From: Bacteroidetes bacterium GWF2_43_63
GTDB taxonomy: Bacteria > Bacteroidota > Bacteroidia > Bacteroidales > DTU049
Length of the DNA stretch: 64,000 nucleotides
Direction: 5' to 3'
NCBI GenBank assembly: GCA_001769275.1
Contig: MEOQ01000012.1
Span: 81,633 to 145,632 of the forward strand
Shown here one piece after another: positions 1-12,387 of this stretch. Every line of letters starts with the position of its first letter. The first letter of the stretch is position 1. A program made the translations under genes and the position numbers. Under the pieces are notes generated by a model that saw nothing but the letters and a program-made list of their open reading frames with translations, had not been told where the DNA came from and did not search any database.

Positions 1-1999
1 ATTCATAATCCAGCGTTTGGAAACGGCCATCAATCAGGCGTGCAATGGTGTAGCTGGTGTAATATTTTGGAGTAAAGTCTACATTATATAATTGCACCGG
101 AACTTTTTCCACTGCAGACTCAGTCTGACTTTTGAAAACAGAAATCCATTTGCCATGCCAGTAGTACTGCGGAATGTATGTCGCCGGTTCCAATCGTGCA
201 GGAATTCCGAAGCTGCGACAGCAAGCCACAAAAAACACATTTCGCGAATACTCGTCTGCAGTTCGCAATTTCATAACACTACCAGGAAACAGGGTTACAC
301 CATAATAATTATTTTCCTCATCCGGTTTAATGTTGCTGTTTATCCACGCCACAAGATTTTCCGGACTTTTCCTGAACGATTTTATTTCCTTTTTACTGAA
401 ACTATTTTGAAGCTCACTGCACCATGAACTCAGCAGCTCGCGCCCAATGCGTGGACTCAGGACGTATTGTGTAAAAAACTCTTCTGGGCATTTGTTGCGC
501 GGAAATTTCACAGAACCTCTCAAATGATCAAGTAAGATACTGGCTGGAGTGTCACGCAAATCCTTTTCCGAGATGACAGTAAGCAAATCTATTGCATAAA
601 CTTTTTCTTCTGCCTGCTCATAAAACGATGCTATCTCGGAATAATTGCCTCGGCTTTTCAAAATGAAATTCACAATCGCCTCGCTGAACTGATCGTTTTT
701 ATATTGTTCGCGTAAACTTGCCGTGTCCGGAAATGTATTTTCATAAGTGGCTCTGATAGAGTCCTCTTCTTTCAGACGCCGATCGTTTTCTTCTTTTTTT
801 GAAGTTGTTGGTGTTACCGTTTTCCCCAATGAAGGCGGTAAAATCTGAAACGCAAACACCGAACTGTCCTTTTGAATTGCGTAAGGATCGAAAACAATTT
901 CGAGTACAGATTCCTGCTCAGCCGGGAACATTTTCCATGTGTAGTTTTTTCCATCATTCACCCAGATCATCAAATCGCCAAAAGCAGTTTCAATGCTGCA
1001 GCGGCCGTCCTTGTCCGTTTTCAGCGAAGCGAAAGTAAAAAATTCGGAATAGTTATACACCTGATAATCCACCATGATGCCTTCTATGGGCTTTCCGTCA
1101 GTATCTACAACTTTCACCTCCGCGTTTTTCACCGGTGCATAGTTCGACAATAAATTGAGTTTCGAAAACAACGGTTTCTGCACCAATGTTTTTTCGGAAC
1201 CATTGTATCGTCCGAAGGTGTTGGTATGCACCATAATGGCTCTGGTAGCGGGTCCCGAGAACCAGCCCATATTCAATTCCGGATCGGGTTCGCAGGCACC
1301 CATGAAATACCATTTGCCATCGATCCAGACTTCGACCCACGCGTGATTGTCGTCGGTGTGTGCCCAGCGCGGCGTGTACACCTGCCGGGCTGGAATTCCG
1401 ACACTACGCATGGCTGCAACTGTGAATGTACTTTCTTCGCCGCAGCGTCCATAAGCGGTTTTGACAGTAGCCAGTGGCGACGATGTGCGCTCATCCGTGG
1501 AACGATACGCCACTTTTTCATGACACCAGTGATTCACTTCGAGCGCAGCATCATACATACTCATTCCTTGTACACGTTCTTTTAACTCAGGCAGAAACAC
1601 AGCCCGCGCTTCATCTGGATTTTCATTATTCACACGAAAAGGCAAAACAAAATGCATAAATTCTTCGACAGGAATACTCTTCCCCCACGAAAACTCGCTT
1701 CGGGTGCGAAGGGCCAGTGCCGCCATGTTTTGAAAATACGCGGGCTCCAGATTGGCAAGATCGCTCAAAGGCGCATAGGCAATCAGAAATTTAATGGCTT
1801 CCACCAGTTCAGGAGATTCAGTTTTTTCAATCAGTGAAAACATCTCCGGAATTCTCTCTCCAAATGCGCTTTTTCGCTCGCTGAATAAATTATTCATGTT
1901 GTCATAAGCAACACGATCTTGCATTAATACCTGCGAAAACAAAGAGGCAGAGCCAGCTATGATTCCCCAAACCAAGACAAATAAAAATATTTTCTTCAT
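1..1999 (-). CDS. Secreted transglutaminase-like protein, C-terminus cut by window edge
   Basis: Open from an ATG at 1999 to the window edge (about 666 codons, no stop). The first 20 or so residues (MKKIFLFVLVWGIIAG...) are a signal peptide. The transglutaminase-like core holds GRCGEESTF with the likely nucleophile at Cys186, then DNHAWVEVW with His219, then an EPDPE stretch that could give the acidic triad member. This is the papain-like fold used by bacterial peptidases, amidases and cross-linkers; the substrate cannot be told. An Ig-like stretch (about residues 265-345) follows. Near the window edge a second stretch (ADEYSRNVFFVACCRSFGIPA read by eye) resembles another transglutaminase core without the nucleophilic Cys. 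The gene starts 9 nt downstream of the hexosaminidase stop, so the two probably share a transcript. Confidence 0.8.
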   Translation of the reverse strand, partial: MKKIFLFVLVWGIIAGSASLFSQVLMQDRVAYDNMNNLFSERKSAFGERIPEMFSLIEKTESPELVEAIKFLIAYAPLSDLANLEPAYFQNMAALALRTRSEFSWGKSIPVEEFMHFVLPFRVNNENPDEARAVFLPELKERVQGMSMYDAALEVNHWCHEKVAYRSTDERTSSPLATVKTAYGRCGEESTFTVAAMRSVGIPARQVYTPRWAHTDDNHAWVEVWIDGKWYFMGACEPDPELNMGWFSGPATRAIMVHTNTFGRYNGSEKTLVQKPLFSKLNLLSNYAPVKNAEVKVVDTDGKPIEGIMVDYQVYNYSEFFTFASLKTDKDGRCSIETAFGDLMIWVNDGKNYTWKMFPAEQESVLEIVFDPYAIQKDSSVFAFQILPPSLGKTVTPTTSKKEENDRRLKEEDSIRATYENTFPDTASLREQYKNDQFSEAIVNFILKSRGNYSEIASFYEQAEEKVYAIDLLTVISEKDLRDTPASILLDHLRGSVKFPRNKCPEEFFTQYVLSPRIGRELLSSWCSELQNSFSKKEIKSFRKSPENLVAWINSNIKPDEENNYYGVTLFPGSVMKLRTADEYSRNVFFVACCRSFGIPARLEPATYIPQYYWHGKWISVFKSQTESAVEKVPVQLYNVDFTPKYYTSYTIARLIDGRFQTLDYE

Positions 2000-2008
2000 A
2001 TCGTTTGT

Positions 2009-4264
2009 TTATTCAACAATAATCTCATCAATAAACAGCCAGGCCTTACCGCCTGCACCCGGGTGCCAGTCAGGGTTTTGATGCATTGCACTGCAATATA
2101 CTTTTACAAATTTCACTTTCTGCGATTTAAAGCATACGGTTAGATCCTGAACCGAAGTGGCTGCATCGGTTTGGGAAATTTTATTTTCAACTTCGCCAAC
2201 TTTCTTCCAATCAGCAGCGTCGGTCGAAACAAACACTTCCAATTTCAGCGGATGATAAATCCATGCGAGCGAACTTTGTAGCGTGCCGATACTGACTTTG
2301 CTTATTTTCATTTTATCACCAAGGTTAACGATGGCTTCAAAATCGAGTCCTTCGTAGCCCTGCCAGAGATTATCGCGATAGGAATTTGTGCCGCGCAAAC
2401 CATCGGTCATGTTGCTGTCGCCACCTGCAATATATTTTTTATGGTACGGATACGTGATGGTGTATTCTTTACCAAGGGCTTTATGCCAGCAAACTTTCCG
2501 TGATTCAACTGCTGTTTTTCCTGAGCCAGGTCGGATGGCTGCCACCTTAATCTCAGCGCTGGTATTGATAATGACAGGCTCTGAGTATTTAGCGGAATTG
2601 ACACCCGGTTCTGAACCATCTGTCGTGTAATACATAGTCAAATTCGGTTGTCCATGCTCAACAACAGCGACAAAAGCATTTTTATTTTTATCAAACCTGG
2701 TGGTGAGTTTTATTGGATCGCGCTCATATCCATACTGAACACCAAGATTGTTCAAACGTTTGTAATGAAACTGCATTCTTTTCTGAAACTCAGTAAACGA
2801 GCGACCTTGCGGGCTTGACCAAACAACCTCGCTGAGAGCACACAAACGCGGAAACATTCTGCTGTCAATGAGCGCCTGAGGTGCTACTTCTGTCCACATA
2901 CAAGCTTCGCTGCCAAGTATATGATGATGTTTGTCAGCAGGCAAGTCGGCCGGTATTGGTTCAAAAGAATATACCTGCTCGAGGTTAATATTTGTTGTAC
3001 TATAATCAAAATAGCAATGACTGGTTGGCGACATAATGGCATCGTGTCCCTGCGAAGCAGCTTCTAAACCACCTTCCATGCCGCGCCACGACTGCACTGT
3101 CGCCGATGGAGCGAGACCACCTTCAAGAATTTCGTCCCAGCCTATCAGTTGACGGTTATTCGCATTTAGGAATTTTTCAATCCTGCGGATAAAATAGCTT
3201 TGCAGCTCTTCTTCCGATTTCAAATTTTCGGACTTCATGCGCTCCTGACATTTTGGACAAGCCTCCCAGCGCACTTTCGGCGCTTCGTCGCCGCCGATAT
3301 GAATGTATTTTGATGGAAACAAATCCATGACCTCTGTAAGAACATCCTGCAGGAAAATAAAAACAGAATCGTTGCCCGCACAATAAATATCATTGAAAAC
3401 GCCCCAGCGTTTTTCAACTTCAAAAGGCCCGCCGGCACATGATAACTGCGGATAAGAAGCAAGTGCCGCCACAACATGCCCCGGCATTTCGATTTCAGGA
3501 ACCACGGTAATATAGCGTTCCGCAGCATAGGCCACTACCTCACGTATCTGGTCCTGCGTGTAAAAACCGCCATACATGCTGCCATCGTCTTCTTTGCGCC
3601 AGGCACCCACTTTCGTAAGCTTCGGATACTTTTTAATTTCAATTCTCCAGCCCTGATCTTCGGTCAGATGCCAGTGAAGAACATTCATTTTGTGGAAAGC
3701 AAGCAAATCGATGTAGCGTTTGATAAAATCAACCTCCATGAAATGACGGCCACAGTCGAAATTCATTCCCCGCCAGGTGAAACGAGGTTTGTCAGAAATC
3801 GTCATGCAGGGAATTTCAATAGTAGCGATGTCAATTTTTTTATTTTGACTAAACTCCGGAGGCATCAACTGCCTTAAAGTCTGCAACGCATAAAAAATGC
3901 CTGCCTCGGTTAGAGCCACAATTTCGATTCCATTACCAGAGATTACCAAATGATAACCTTCGGGGCCACACCATTTGGCACTATCATCGCGGAAAATTGA
4001 AATGTATTGGGTGTTTTTACGTCGGACCGAATCGAATTGGAGCTCAACACCCGTCGAAATTTTCATCATATCTGTAAACATCCGGGCAGAATATAGAACT
4101 CCGGGCGCCGTTTCACATAAAACGCGTACAGATTGGTCAAAACGGAAAGACCCCGGACCATACTTAACCTGTTGAGGCTGAGGAATAATGTTGGTTTCAG
4201 CATTCTGCGAAACAACAGAGAGGGACAACAGTGTGCAATAAAACATAATTATGAATGTCTTCAT
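2009..4264 (-). CDS. Beta-N-acetylhexosaminidase, glycoside hydrolase family 20
   Basis: Secreted enzyme expected to release terminal GlcNAc or GalNAc from glycans. The catalytic barrel is recognisable from FTWRGMNFDCGRHF, VLHWHLTEDQGWRIEIK and YIHIGGDEAPKVRW; the Asp-Glu pair near residue 325 is the GH20 catalytic pair (substrate-assisted mechanism). A GH20b-type domain precedes the barrel. The last 150 or so residues look like a chitobiase C-terminal strand plus a discoidin-like carbohydrate-binding domain. I chose the ATG at 4264 because MKTFIIMFYCTLLSLSVVSQ is a clean signal peptide; an in-frame ATG at 4291 would put nine polar residues in front of it. About 751 residues, usual for the family. 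Gene order suggests co-transcription with the transglutaminase-like gene downstream. Confidence 0.93.
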   Translation of the reverse strand: MKTFIIMFYCTLLSLSVVSQNAETNIIPQPQQVKYGPGSFRFDQSVRVLCETAPGVLYSARMFTDMMKISTGVELQFDSVRRKNTQYISIFRDDSAKWCGPEGYHLVISGNGIEIVALTEAGIFYALQTLRQLMPPEFSQNKKIDIATIEIPCMTISDKPRFTWRGMNFDCGRHFMEVDFIKRYIDLLAFHKMNVLHWHLTEDQGWRIEIKKYPKLTKVGAWRKEDDGSMYGGFYTQDQIREVVAYAAERYITVVPEIEMPGHVVAALASYPQLSCAGGPFEVEKRWGVFNDIYCAGNDSVFIFLQDVLTEVMDLFPSKYIHIGGDEAPKVRWEACPKCQERMKSENLKSEEELQSYFIRRIEKFLNANNRQLIGWDEILEGGLAPSATVQSWRGMEGGLEAASQGHDAIMSPTSHCYFDYSTTNINLEQVYSFEPIPADLPADKHHHILGSEACMWTEVAPQALIDSRMFPRLCALSEVVWSSPQGRSFTEFQKRMQFHYKRLNNLGVQYGYERDPIKLTTRFDKNKNAFVAVVEHGQPNLTMYYTTDGSEPGVNSAKYSEPVIINTSAEIKVAAIRPGSGKTAVESRKVCWHKALGKEYTITYPYHKKYIAGGDSNMTDGLRGTNSYRDNLWQGYEGLDFEAIVNLGDKMKISKVSIGTLQSSLAWIYHPLKLEVFVSTDAADWKKVGEVENKISQTDAATSVQDLTVCFKSQKVKFVKVYCSAMHQNPDWHPGAGGKAWLFIDEIIVE

Positions 4265-4484
4265 GGAGCTCAATAATTTTCGATTAATCAAAGTAAGTGA
4301 AAATAATGCAAAGTCAATAATTTCTGACAGCGTTTTACGTCAACGGGAATGTTTTTTTGTCACTAGCTAACATAATGCGAAAATGACAAACTTGATTGTA
4401 TGCCAAAATAAAGCTGTCATTTGCTTATCAACAATACTAAAACAACTGATAATCAAATCTGAAAGTTAATAAATCGAATTTGAC

Positions 4485-4492
4485 TACCTTTG
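4485..4492 (+). promoter_or_regulatory. -7 promoter box (TACCTTTG)
   Basis: TACCTTTG matches the Bacteroidota TAnnTTTG box and ends 13 nt before the aminotransferase ATG, which predicts a leader of about 10 nt. I see no convincing TTTG at the -33 position. Confidence 0.45.
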
Positions 4493-4505
4493 AAAAGTCG
4501 AATGT

Positions 4506-5114
4506 ATGAAAACAATTGATCCACAAATATTTCCCTTTTTCGAAACCATTCGGGTTGTGAATGGAGTTATCCAGCATGCGGATTTTCATCATGAGCGGAT
4601 GCGAAAAACATGTATTAGTAATTTCAATGAATTTCATTTTGAAAAAGTACTTGATCATTTGGAGCTTCCTGAAAAGGGAATAATGAAACTCAATATCTGG
4701 TACAACAAGACTGAGATGGAGATTCGTTTTTCAGAATATATTCCTGCGATCATAAAAAAAATCGCGTTGGTGGAGTGTAACCCCGATTTTGATTATTCAT
4801 TTAAATGTACAGATCGCAGCTATTTGAATAAACTGCTGCAATCCACACCAGGAGCCGATGAAATTGTGATTGTGAAAAACGGGATGGTGACAGATACCTC
4901 GAAAGCCAACATCGTATTCGAAAAAGATGGCGTATTTTATACTCCTGACACATTTCTGCTCAATGGAACCATGCGTCAATTTCTATTGACAACCGGAAAA
5001 GTTACTGAGAAAGCAATTAAGGCTGAAGACATTTCCGAATATGAAAGAATATATTTTATCAATGCAATGAATTCGCTAGAGTCGGCGCTGGGTTTTGAGT
5101 GTTTCAGGATGTGA
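4506..5114 (+). CDS. Aminotransferase class IV (aminodeoxychorismate lyase/BCAT fold)
   Basis: PLP enzyme of the fold shared by PabC, D-amino acid and branched-chain aminotransferases. The likely PLP lysine is Lys100 in SFKCTDR, in the place of the KHLNR lysine of PabC. The family signature follows: DEIVIVKNGMVTDTSKANIV, then TPDTFLLNGTMRQFLL for phosphate and substrate binding. At 202 residues it is much shorter than PabC (about 270), which is usual for the compact Bacteroidota version, where most of the small N-terminal domain is reduced. Its reaction cannot be set from the sequence; folate (4-aminobenzoate) synthesis is one possibility, but no pabB lies nearby. It is monocistronic, with a -7 box just upstream. 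Confidence 0.85.
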   Translation: MKTIDPQIFPFFETIRVVNGVIQHADFHHERMRKTCISNFNEFHFEKVLDHLELPEKGIMKLNIWYNKTEMEIRFSEYIPAIIKKIALVECNPDFDYSFKCTDRSYLNKLLQSTPGADEIVIVKNGMVTDTSKANIVFEKDGVFYTPDTFLLNGTMRQFLLTTGKVTEKAIKAEDISEYERIYFINAMNSLESALGFECFRM

Positions 5115-5221
5115 AACAATAATTTCCCTTTGTCTTTTTCCTTTTATCCCTTCGACAGGCTCAGGACAGAGCTTTTTACTTTTATCTTTTTACTTTTATC
5201 TTTTATCTTTTGTCTTTAAAA
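5115..5221. repeat. Low-complexity CTTTTTACTTTTAT repeats plus a common dispersed motif
   Basis: Convergent intergenic gap. Positions about 5166-5215 are degenerate repeats of ctttttacttttat. Before them, near 5149, lies CCCTTCGACAGGCTCAGG, an intergenic motif familiar from many bacterial genomes. No gene or hairpin terminator is evident. Confidence 0.6.
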
Positions 5222-5797
5222 TCAGGATCTCACAACTTCATATTCCCATTCTCCCGTAAGGCGAATGATGGTGGATGGTCTCAGCGCTGAAAGAACATTT
5301 CTGCGGTACATGACGGCATAATCAACCTGGTCAACAATTTCCGGACTGATTTCCTGAAAAATCATTGGGGCAGCTTCACCCGAAATGTTTGCTGAAGTTG
5401 AAACAATTGGTTTTCCAAACTCCCTGATCAGGTCGTTGCAGAATTCATTCCTGACAATTCTGATGGCCACATGTCCATCGGGGGCAATACAATGCGGTGC
5501 AAGATTTCTGGCTTTGGGATAAATAATTGTGAGGGGCGTATCCACCTGTTTTATAAGATCATAAGCAATTGGCGGAATGTCATCCACGTAGTATGACAGT
5601 TTCGACACATCTTCAAGAAGAACAATGAGCGTTTTTGCCTCATCTCGTTTTTTGATATCGAAAACACGCTGTACTGCTTTAGGCTGAGTCGCATCGCACC
5701 CAAGACCCCATATGGTATCGGTCGGATAAAGAATCACTCCATGATTTTTCATGACCTCGATACATTTTTTTACTTCCTCGGAATATTCAGCTGACAT
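5222..5797 (-). CDS. tsaC: L-threonylcarbamoyladenylate synthase (Sua5/YciO/YrdC family)
   Basis: Makes threonylcarbamoyl-AMP from threonine, bicarbonate and ATP for the universal tRNA t6A37 modification; cytoplasmic. Motifs seen: GVILYPTDTIWGLGCDA (substrate pocket), the KKRDEAKTL stretch, and GKPIVSTSANISGE near the C-terminus, which mark the YrdC-like fold. The ATG at 5797 gives 191 residues and a 4-nt gap after the GT9 gene; an in-frame ATG at 5890 would overlap that gene by 89 nt and add a non-conserved tail. It lacks the extra C-terminal Sua5 domain, so it is the short TsaC type. It is probably co-transcribed with the GT9 gene. Confidence 0.9.
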   Translation of the reverse strand: MSAEYSEEVKKCIEVMKNHGVILYPTDTIWGLGCDATQPKAVQRVFDIKKRDEAKTLIVLLEDVSKLSYYVDDIPPIAYDLIKQVDTPLTIIYPKARNLAPHCIAPDGHVAIRIVRNEFCNDLIREFGKPIVSTSANISGEAAPMIFQEISPEIVDQVDYAVMYRRNVLSALRPSTIIRLTGEWEYEVVRS

Positions 5798-5801
5798 GAT
5801 T

Positions 5802-6782
5802 TTATAAAAGTTCAGTAAGTTGTTTTGTTTCAATTTTATTTCCGCAATCAAAGTGTTTCTGCGGGCAGGATTTGTGTCCATGAATTCCACACGGACGACA
5901 TTTTAAAGGTGCAAGGTATTCAATGATTTTTGAATTGTCACTCAAGGGCGTGAAGCCAAATGCAGGTATTGTGCTGCAGAAGATTGTGGCGACCGATGCA
6001 TTTACAGCTGAAGCCAAATGAGTCGGGGCACTGTCGTTGGTGAAATTCATTGCGGCATACTTCATAATCCAGGCCGACTCAAGAATACTCAACTTCCCGC
6101 AGAGGTTCCAGGTGTTCATAGGCCTGGCAGCGGATAAGTCATTCGCCATTTTTACGTCGGCATTTGATCCGGCAATTATTACCTTCAGCTCTGAAGGAAT
6201 TTCACTGACAAAATCAATCCATTGCTTCACTGGATATTGTTTTGTTGCCCATAAAGAGCCCGGGAAAATTGTTATATACTTCGACTGCGCAATAGCAAGC
6301 AGAGCTTGATCAGCTGGTTTTTCAACAGCAATCACTGGGTTTGCTTTCTGTAGGCCAGGAAAACACTGTCTGCCCAGTGTCAAATTGCGAACAATTTCGT
6401 GCGTTCCGTTTTGTTCATGCCGCGCTTTTCGATTGAAGAACAACGACAATGGGTTACTTGTAAAGCCGGCTTTTATCTTGCCTCCAGAAAAAGCAGTAAT
6501 AAAGCCTGAAGAAAAAAAACGCTGAAAATTGATAACCGCATCAAACTTTTCACGTCTGATTTCTTTTAAGATGGATAAAAGATTTCTGTATTTATGATCT
6601 TTTTTGTTCCAAACCAACACTTGGTCAATAACCGGACAGTTATTCAGAACATCAGCGCAGGATTCTTTCACGAGGAAAAAAATGAGCGCGTCAGGAAACA
6701 AAGCCCTGACAGAGTGAGCAGTAGCAGTAGCAAGTATCACGTCACCGAGCGAAGCGGTCTGAATAAAGAGGACCTTTTTCAT
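5802..6782 (-). CDS. Glycosyltransferase family 9 (heptosyltransferase-like)
   Basis: GT-B glycosyltransferase related to WaaC/WaaF, which add heptose or a similar sugar to the LPS inner core on the cytoplasmic face. N-terminal MKKVLFIQTASLGDVILATA is the typical GT9 opening (acceptor domain); ITIFPGSLWATKQYPVKQW and FTNDSAPTHLASAVNA match the C-terminal nucleotide-sugar domain. The late Cys-rich stretch KCRPCGIHGHKSCPQKHFDC is common in this family. Full length, 326 residues. A -7 box lies only 4 nt before the ATG. tsaC follows after 4 nt. The exact sugar cannot be told. Confidence 0.88.
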   Translation of the reverse strand: MKKVLFIQTASLGDVILATATAHSVRALFPDALIFFLVKESCADVLNNCPVIDQVLVWNKKDHKYRNLLSILKEIRREKFDAVINFQRFFSSGFITAFSGGKIKAGFTSNPLSLFFNRKARHEQNGTHEIVRNLTLGRQCFPGLQKANPVIAVEKPADQALLAIAQSKYITIFPGSLWATKQYPVKQWIDFVSEIPSELKVIIAGSNADVKMANDLSAARPMNTWNLCGKLSILESAWIMKYAAMNFTNDSAPTHLASAVNASVATIFCSTIPAFGFTPLSDNSKIIEYLAPLKCRPCGIHGHKSCPQKHFDCGNKIETKQLTELL

Positions 6783-6786
6783 AGCG

Positions 6787-6794
6787 CAAAATTA
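6787..6794 (-). promoter_or_regulatory. -7 promoter box abutting the GT9 start codon
   Basis: TAATTTTG on the minus strand, followed by CGCT and then the ATG at 6782. If the box spans -11 to -4 as usual, the transcript would start on or next to the ATG. A TTG lies 23 nt upstream, farther than the usual 19. Confidence 0.45.
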
Positions 6795-6818
6795 TAAAGA
6801 AAAAGGAGAGTAAAGGGC

Positions 6819-6849
6819 AAAAAAAAACCCTGAAAGAACTTTCAGGGTT
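6819..6849 (-). terminator. Intrinsic terminator of the rRNA operon
   Basis: Read on the minus strand: an 11-bp perfect stem (AACCCTGAAAG / CTTTCAGGGTT, nominal 2-nt loop) followed directly by a run of at least 7 U. It lies just after the 5S gene and closes the rRNA operon. Confidence 0.9.
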
Positions 6850-6862
6850 ATATAGTAAAGAT

Positions 6863-6966
6863 TGGCGACGACATACTCTCCCACTTGCGTAGTACCATCT
6901 GCGCAGAAGGGCTTAACGACTCTGTTCGGAAAGGGAAGAGGTGAGCACCTTCGCAATAGTCACCAA
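6863..6966 (-). rRNA. rrf: 5S ribosomal RNA
   Basis: On the minus strand the ends TTGGTGAC and GTCGCCAA pair as helix I. The conserved inner stretch CCGAACAGAGTCGTTAAGCC and a GGTACTAC segment identify 5S rRNA. It sits between 23S and the terminator. Ends are uncertain by a few bases. Confidence 0.9.
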
Positions 6967-7029
6967 AAGGTTTTAAATGCGATAAGACAATAAAGAGAAA
7001 GGCAAGAAAAAGAGGCTATCCGGAAATAG

Positions 7030-9903
<2,874 letters not shown>

Positions 9904-9945
9904 TTGTCCTTAAAGGACAGACTCTTTTTCTTTTAATTGCCTTCT

Positions 9946-9961
9946 CAATATGTCAAAGAAC
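9946..9961 (-). promoter_or_regulatory. boxA-like antitermination element before 23S
   Basis: GTTCTTTGACATATTG on the minus strand, about 43 nt before the 23S 5' end. It differs by one base from the element before 16S (11887-11902) and resembles boxA (TGCTCTTTAACA), the NusB/S10 antitermination site of rRNA operons. Confidence 0.55.
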
Positions 9962-9990
9962 TGTTTCTGTTATTTTTCGTTCAGAAAATG

Positions 9991-10064
9991 TGGAGAATAA
10001 CGGATTCGAACCGTTGACCCCCTGCTTGCAAAGCAGGTGCTCTAGCCAGCTGAGCTAATCCCCC
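9991..10064 (-). tRNA. tRNA-Ala (anticodon TGC)
   Basis: 74 nt cloverleaf: acceptor GGGGGAT / ATTCTCC, D arm TAGCTCAGCTGGCTAGAGC, anticodon loop CTTTGCAAG giving TGC, T arm GGTTCGAATCC. CCA is not encoded. It lies in the 16S-23S spacer together with tRNA-Ile, the common bacterial arrangement. Confidence 0.97.
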
Positions 10065-10076
10065 TTTTACGATTTG

Positions 10077-10150
10077 TAGTCCCGCGCAGATTTGAACTGC
10101 GGACCCCTACATTATCAGTGTAGTGCTCTAACCAACTGAGCTACGGGACT
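10077..10150 (-). tRNA. tRNA-Ile (anticodon GAT)
   Basis: 74 nt cloverleaf: acceptor AGTCCCG / CGGGACT, anticodon loop CTGATAATG giving GAT, T arm with GTTCAAATC. CCA is not encoded. It is separated from tRNA-Ala by 12 nt. Confidence 0.97.
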
Positions 10151-10282
10151 AAATGTTGTTTTTCCACTTAGGTAGCTCAATGAGCACAATATCCACTGAG
10201 CTCGTAATTGGGATATAACAGAATATGAAGACATAGAAGACAGTACGTATCACTGAATTTGCATTCAGCAGATAAATCACTC

Positions 10283-11815
<1,533 letters not shown>

Positions 11816-11886
11816 TGATCTTGAATGTCTCGGATCTATCCTTCAAAGTTCTCAACTTTGAGATACGCACTATCTTGTCTATGCTT

Positions 11887-11902
11887 CAATATTTCAAAGA
11901 AC
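11887..11902 (-). promoter_or_regulatory. boxA-like antitermination element in the 16S leader
   Basis: GTTCTTTGAAATATTG on the minus strand, 15 of 16 bases the same as the element before 23S. It lies between the promoter array and 16S. A small hairpin (CAAAGTT-GAG-AACTTTG) follows near 11852-11868. Confidence 0.55.
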
Positions 11903-11946
11903 GTTTGTTCTATTTTTTTTGCCCCGCTTCTTTCGATTTGGGAGTG

Positions 11947-11976
11947 CAAAATTAATTCTTTTTTTTAATCCCGCAA
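11947..11976 (-). promoter_or_regulatory. rRNA promoter P4 (nearest 16S)
   Basis: TTG, exactly 19 nt, then TAATTTTG followed by CACTCCC on the minus strand: the Bacteroidota -33/-7 architecture. Unlike the other three copies it has no strong hairpin at the predicted start. Confidence 0.8.
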
Positions 11977-12024
11977 CTTTTTTTGAAAAAAAGTTTTCAA
12001 CATCTCAATCTCTCTCGTTCCGGT

Positions 12025-12074
12025 CCGTTGTTTAAACGGGAGTGCAAAGGTAAACCTTTTTTTATAACTGCCAA
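12025..12074 (-). promoter_or_regulatory. rRNA promoter P3 with start-site hairpin
   Basis: TTG (12072-12074), 19 nt, TACCTTTG (12045-12052), then CACTCCC and a hairpin CCGTT-TAAAC-AACGG (12025-12039) beginning a few nt after the predicted start. An A-rich spacer follows the -33 box. Confidence 0.8.
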
Positions 12075-12120
12075 CTTTTTTTTAATTTTTTTTGGCCCGG
12101 CTTTTTTCTCTTCCAACGAT

Positions 12121-12170
12121 CCGTTGTTTCAACGGGAGTGCAAAGGTAAACCTTTTTTTATTCCCAACAA
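12121..12170 (-). promoter_or_regulatory. rRNA promoter P2 with start-site hairpin
   Basis: TTG (12168-12170), 19 nt, TACCTTTG (12141-12148), CACTCCC, then a perfect 6-bp hairpin CCGTTG-AAA-CAACGG (12121-12135). Confidence 0.8.
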
Positions 12171-12220
12171 CTTTTTTTGGATTTTTTTTCAATTTTTTTT
12201 GCGGCTTCTCAGTGAACGGT

Positions 12221-12274
12221 CCGTTTGCGTTCCAAACGGGAGTGCAAAATTACGCATTATTCTTTACCTGAATA
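12221..12274 (-). promoter_or_regulatory. rRNA promoter P1 (most upstream) with start-site hairpin
   Basis: TAATTTTG (12245-12252), CACTCCC, then a 7-bp hairpin CCGTTTG-GAACG-CAAACGG (12221-12239). At the 19-nt spacing the -33 box reads TAT, so it is weaker than in the other copies. Confidence 0.65.
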
Positions 12275-12387
12275 ATTTTTTTGAACTTTTTTTGGATTAT
12301 TATTTAAATCATTGAATTTTAAATGATTAATCAACCGCCCTTTTGCCTAAACTACACTCATTTCCACTTATACCTTATAATATTACA

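Noticed and set aside
4797..4979. Minus-strand frame inside the aminotransferase gene
   Set aside because: No features; the plus-strand gene has the PLP lysine and family motifs.
11983..12315. 110-codon open frame on the plus strand in the promoter array
   Set aside because: It is made of the same repeat with poly-Phe and poly-Lys stretches; rRNA promoters on the other strand explain it fully.
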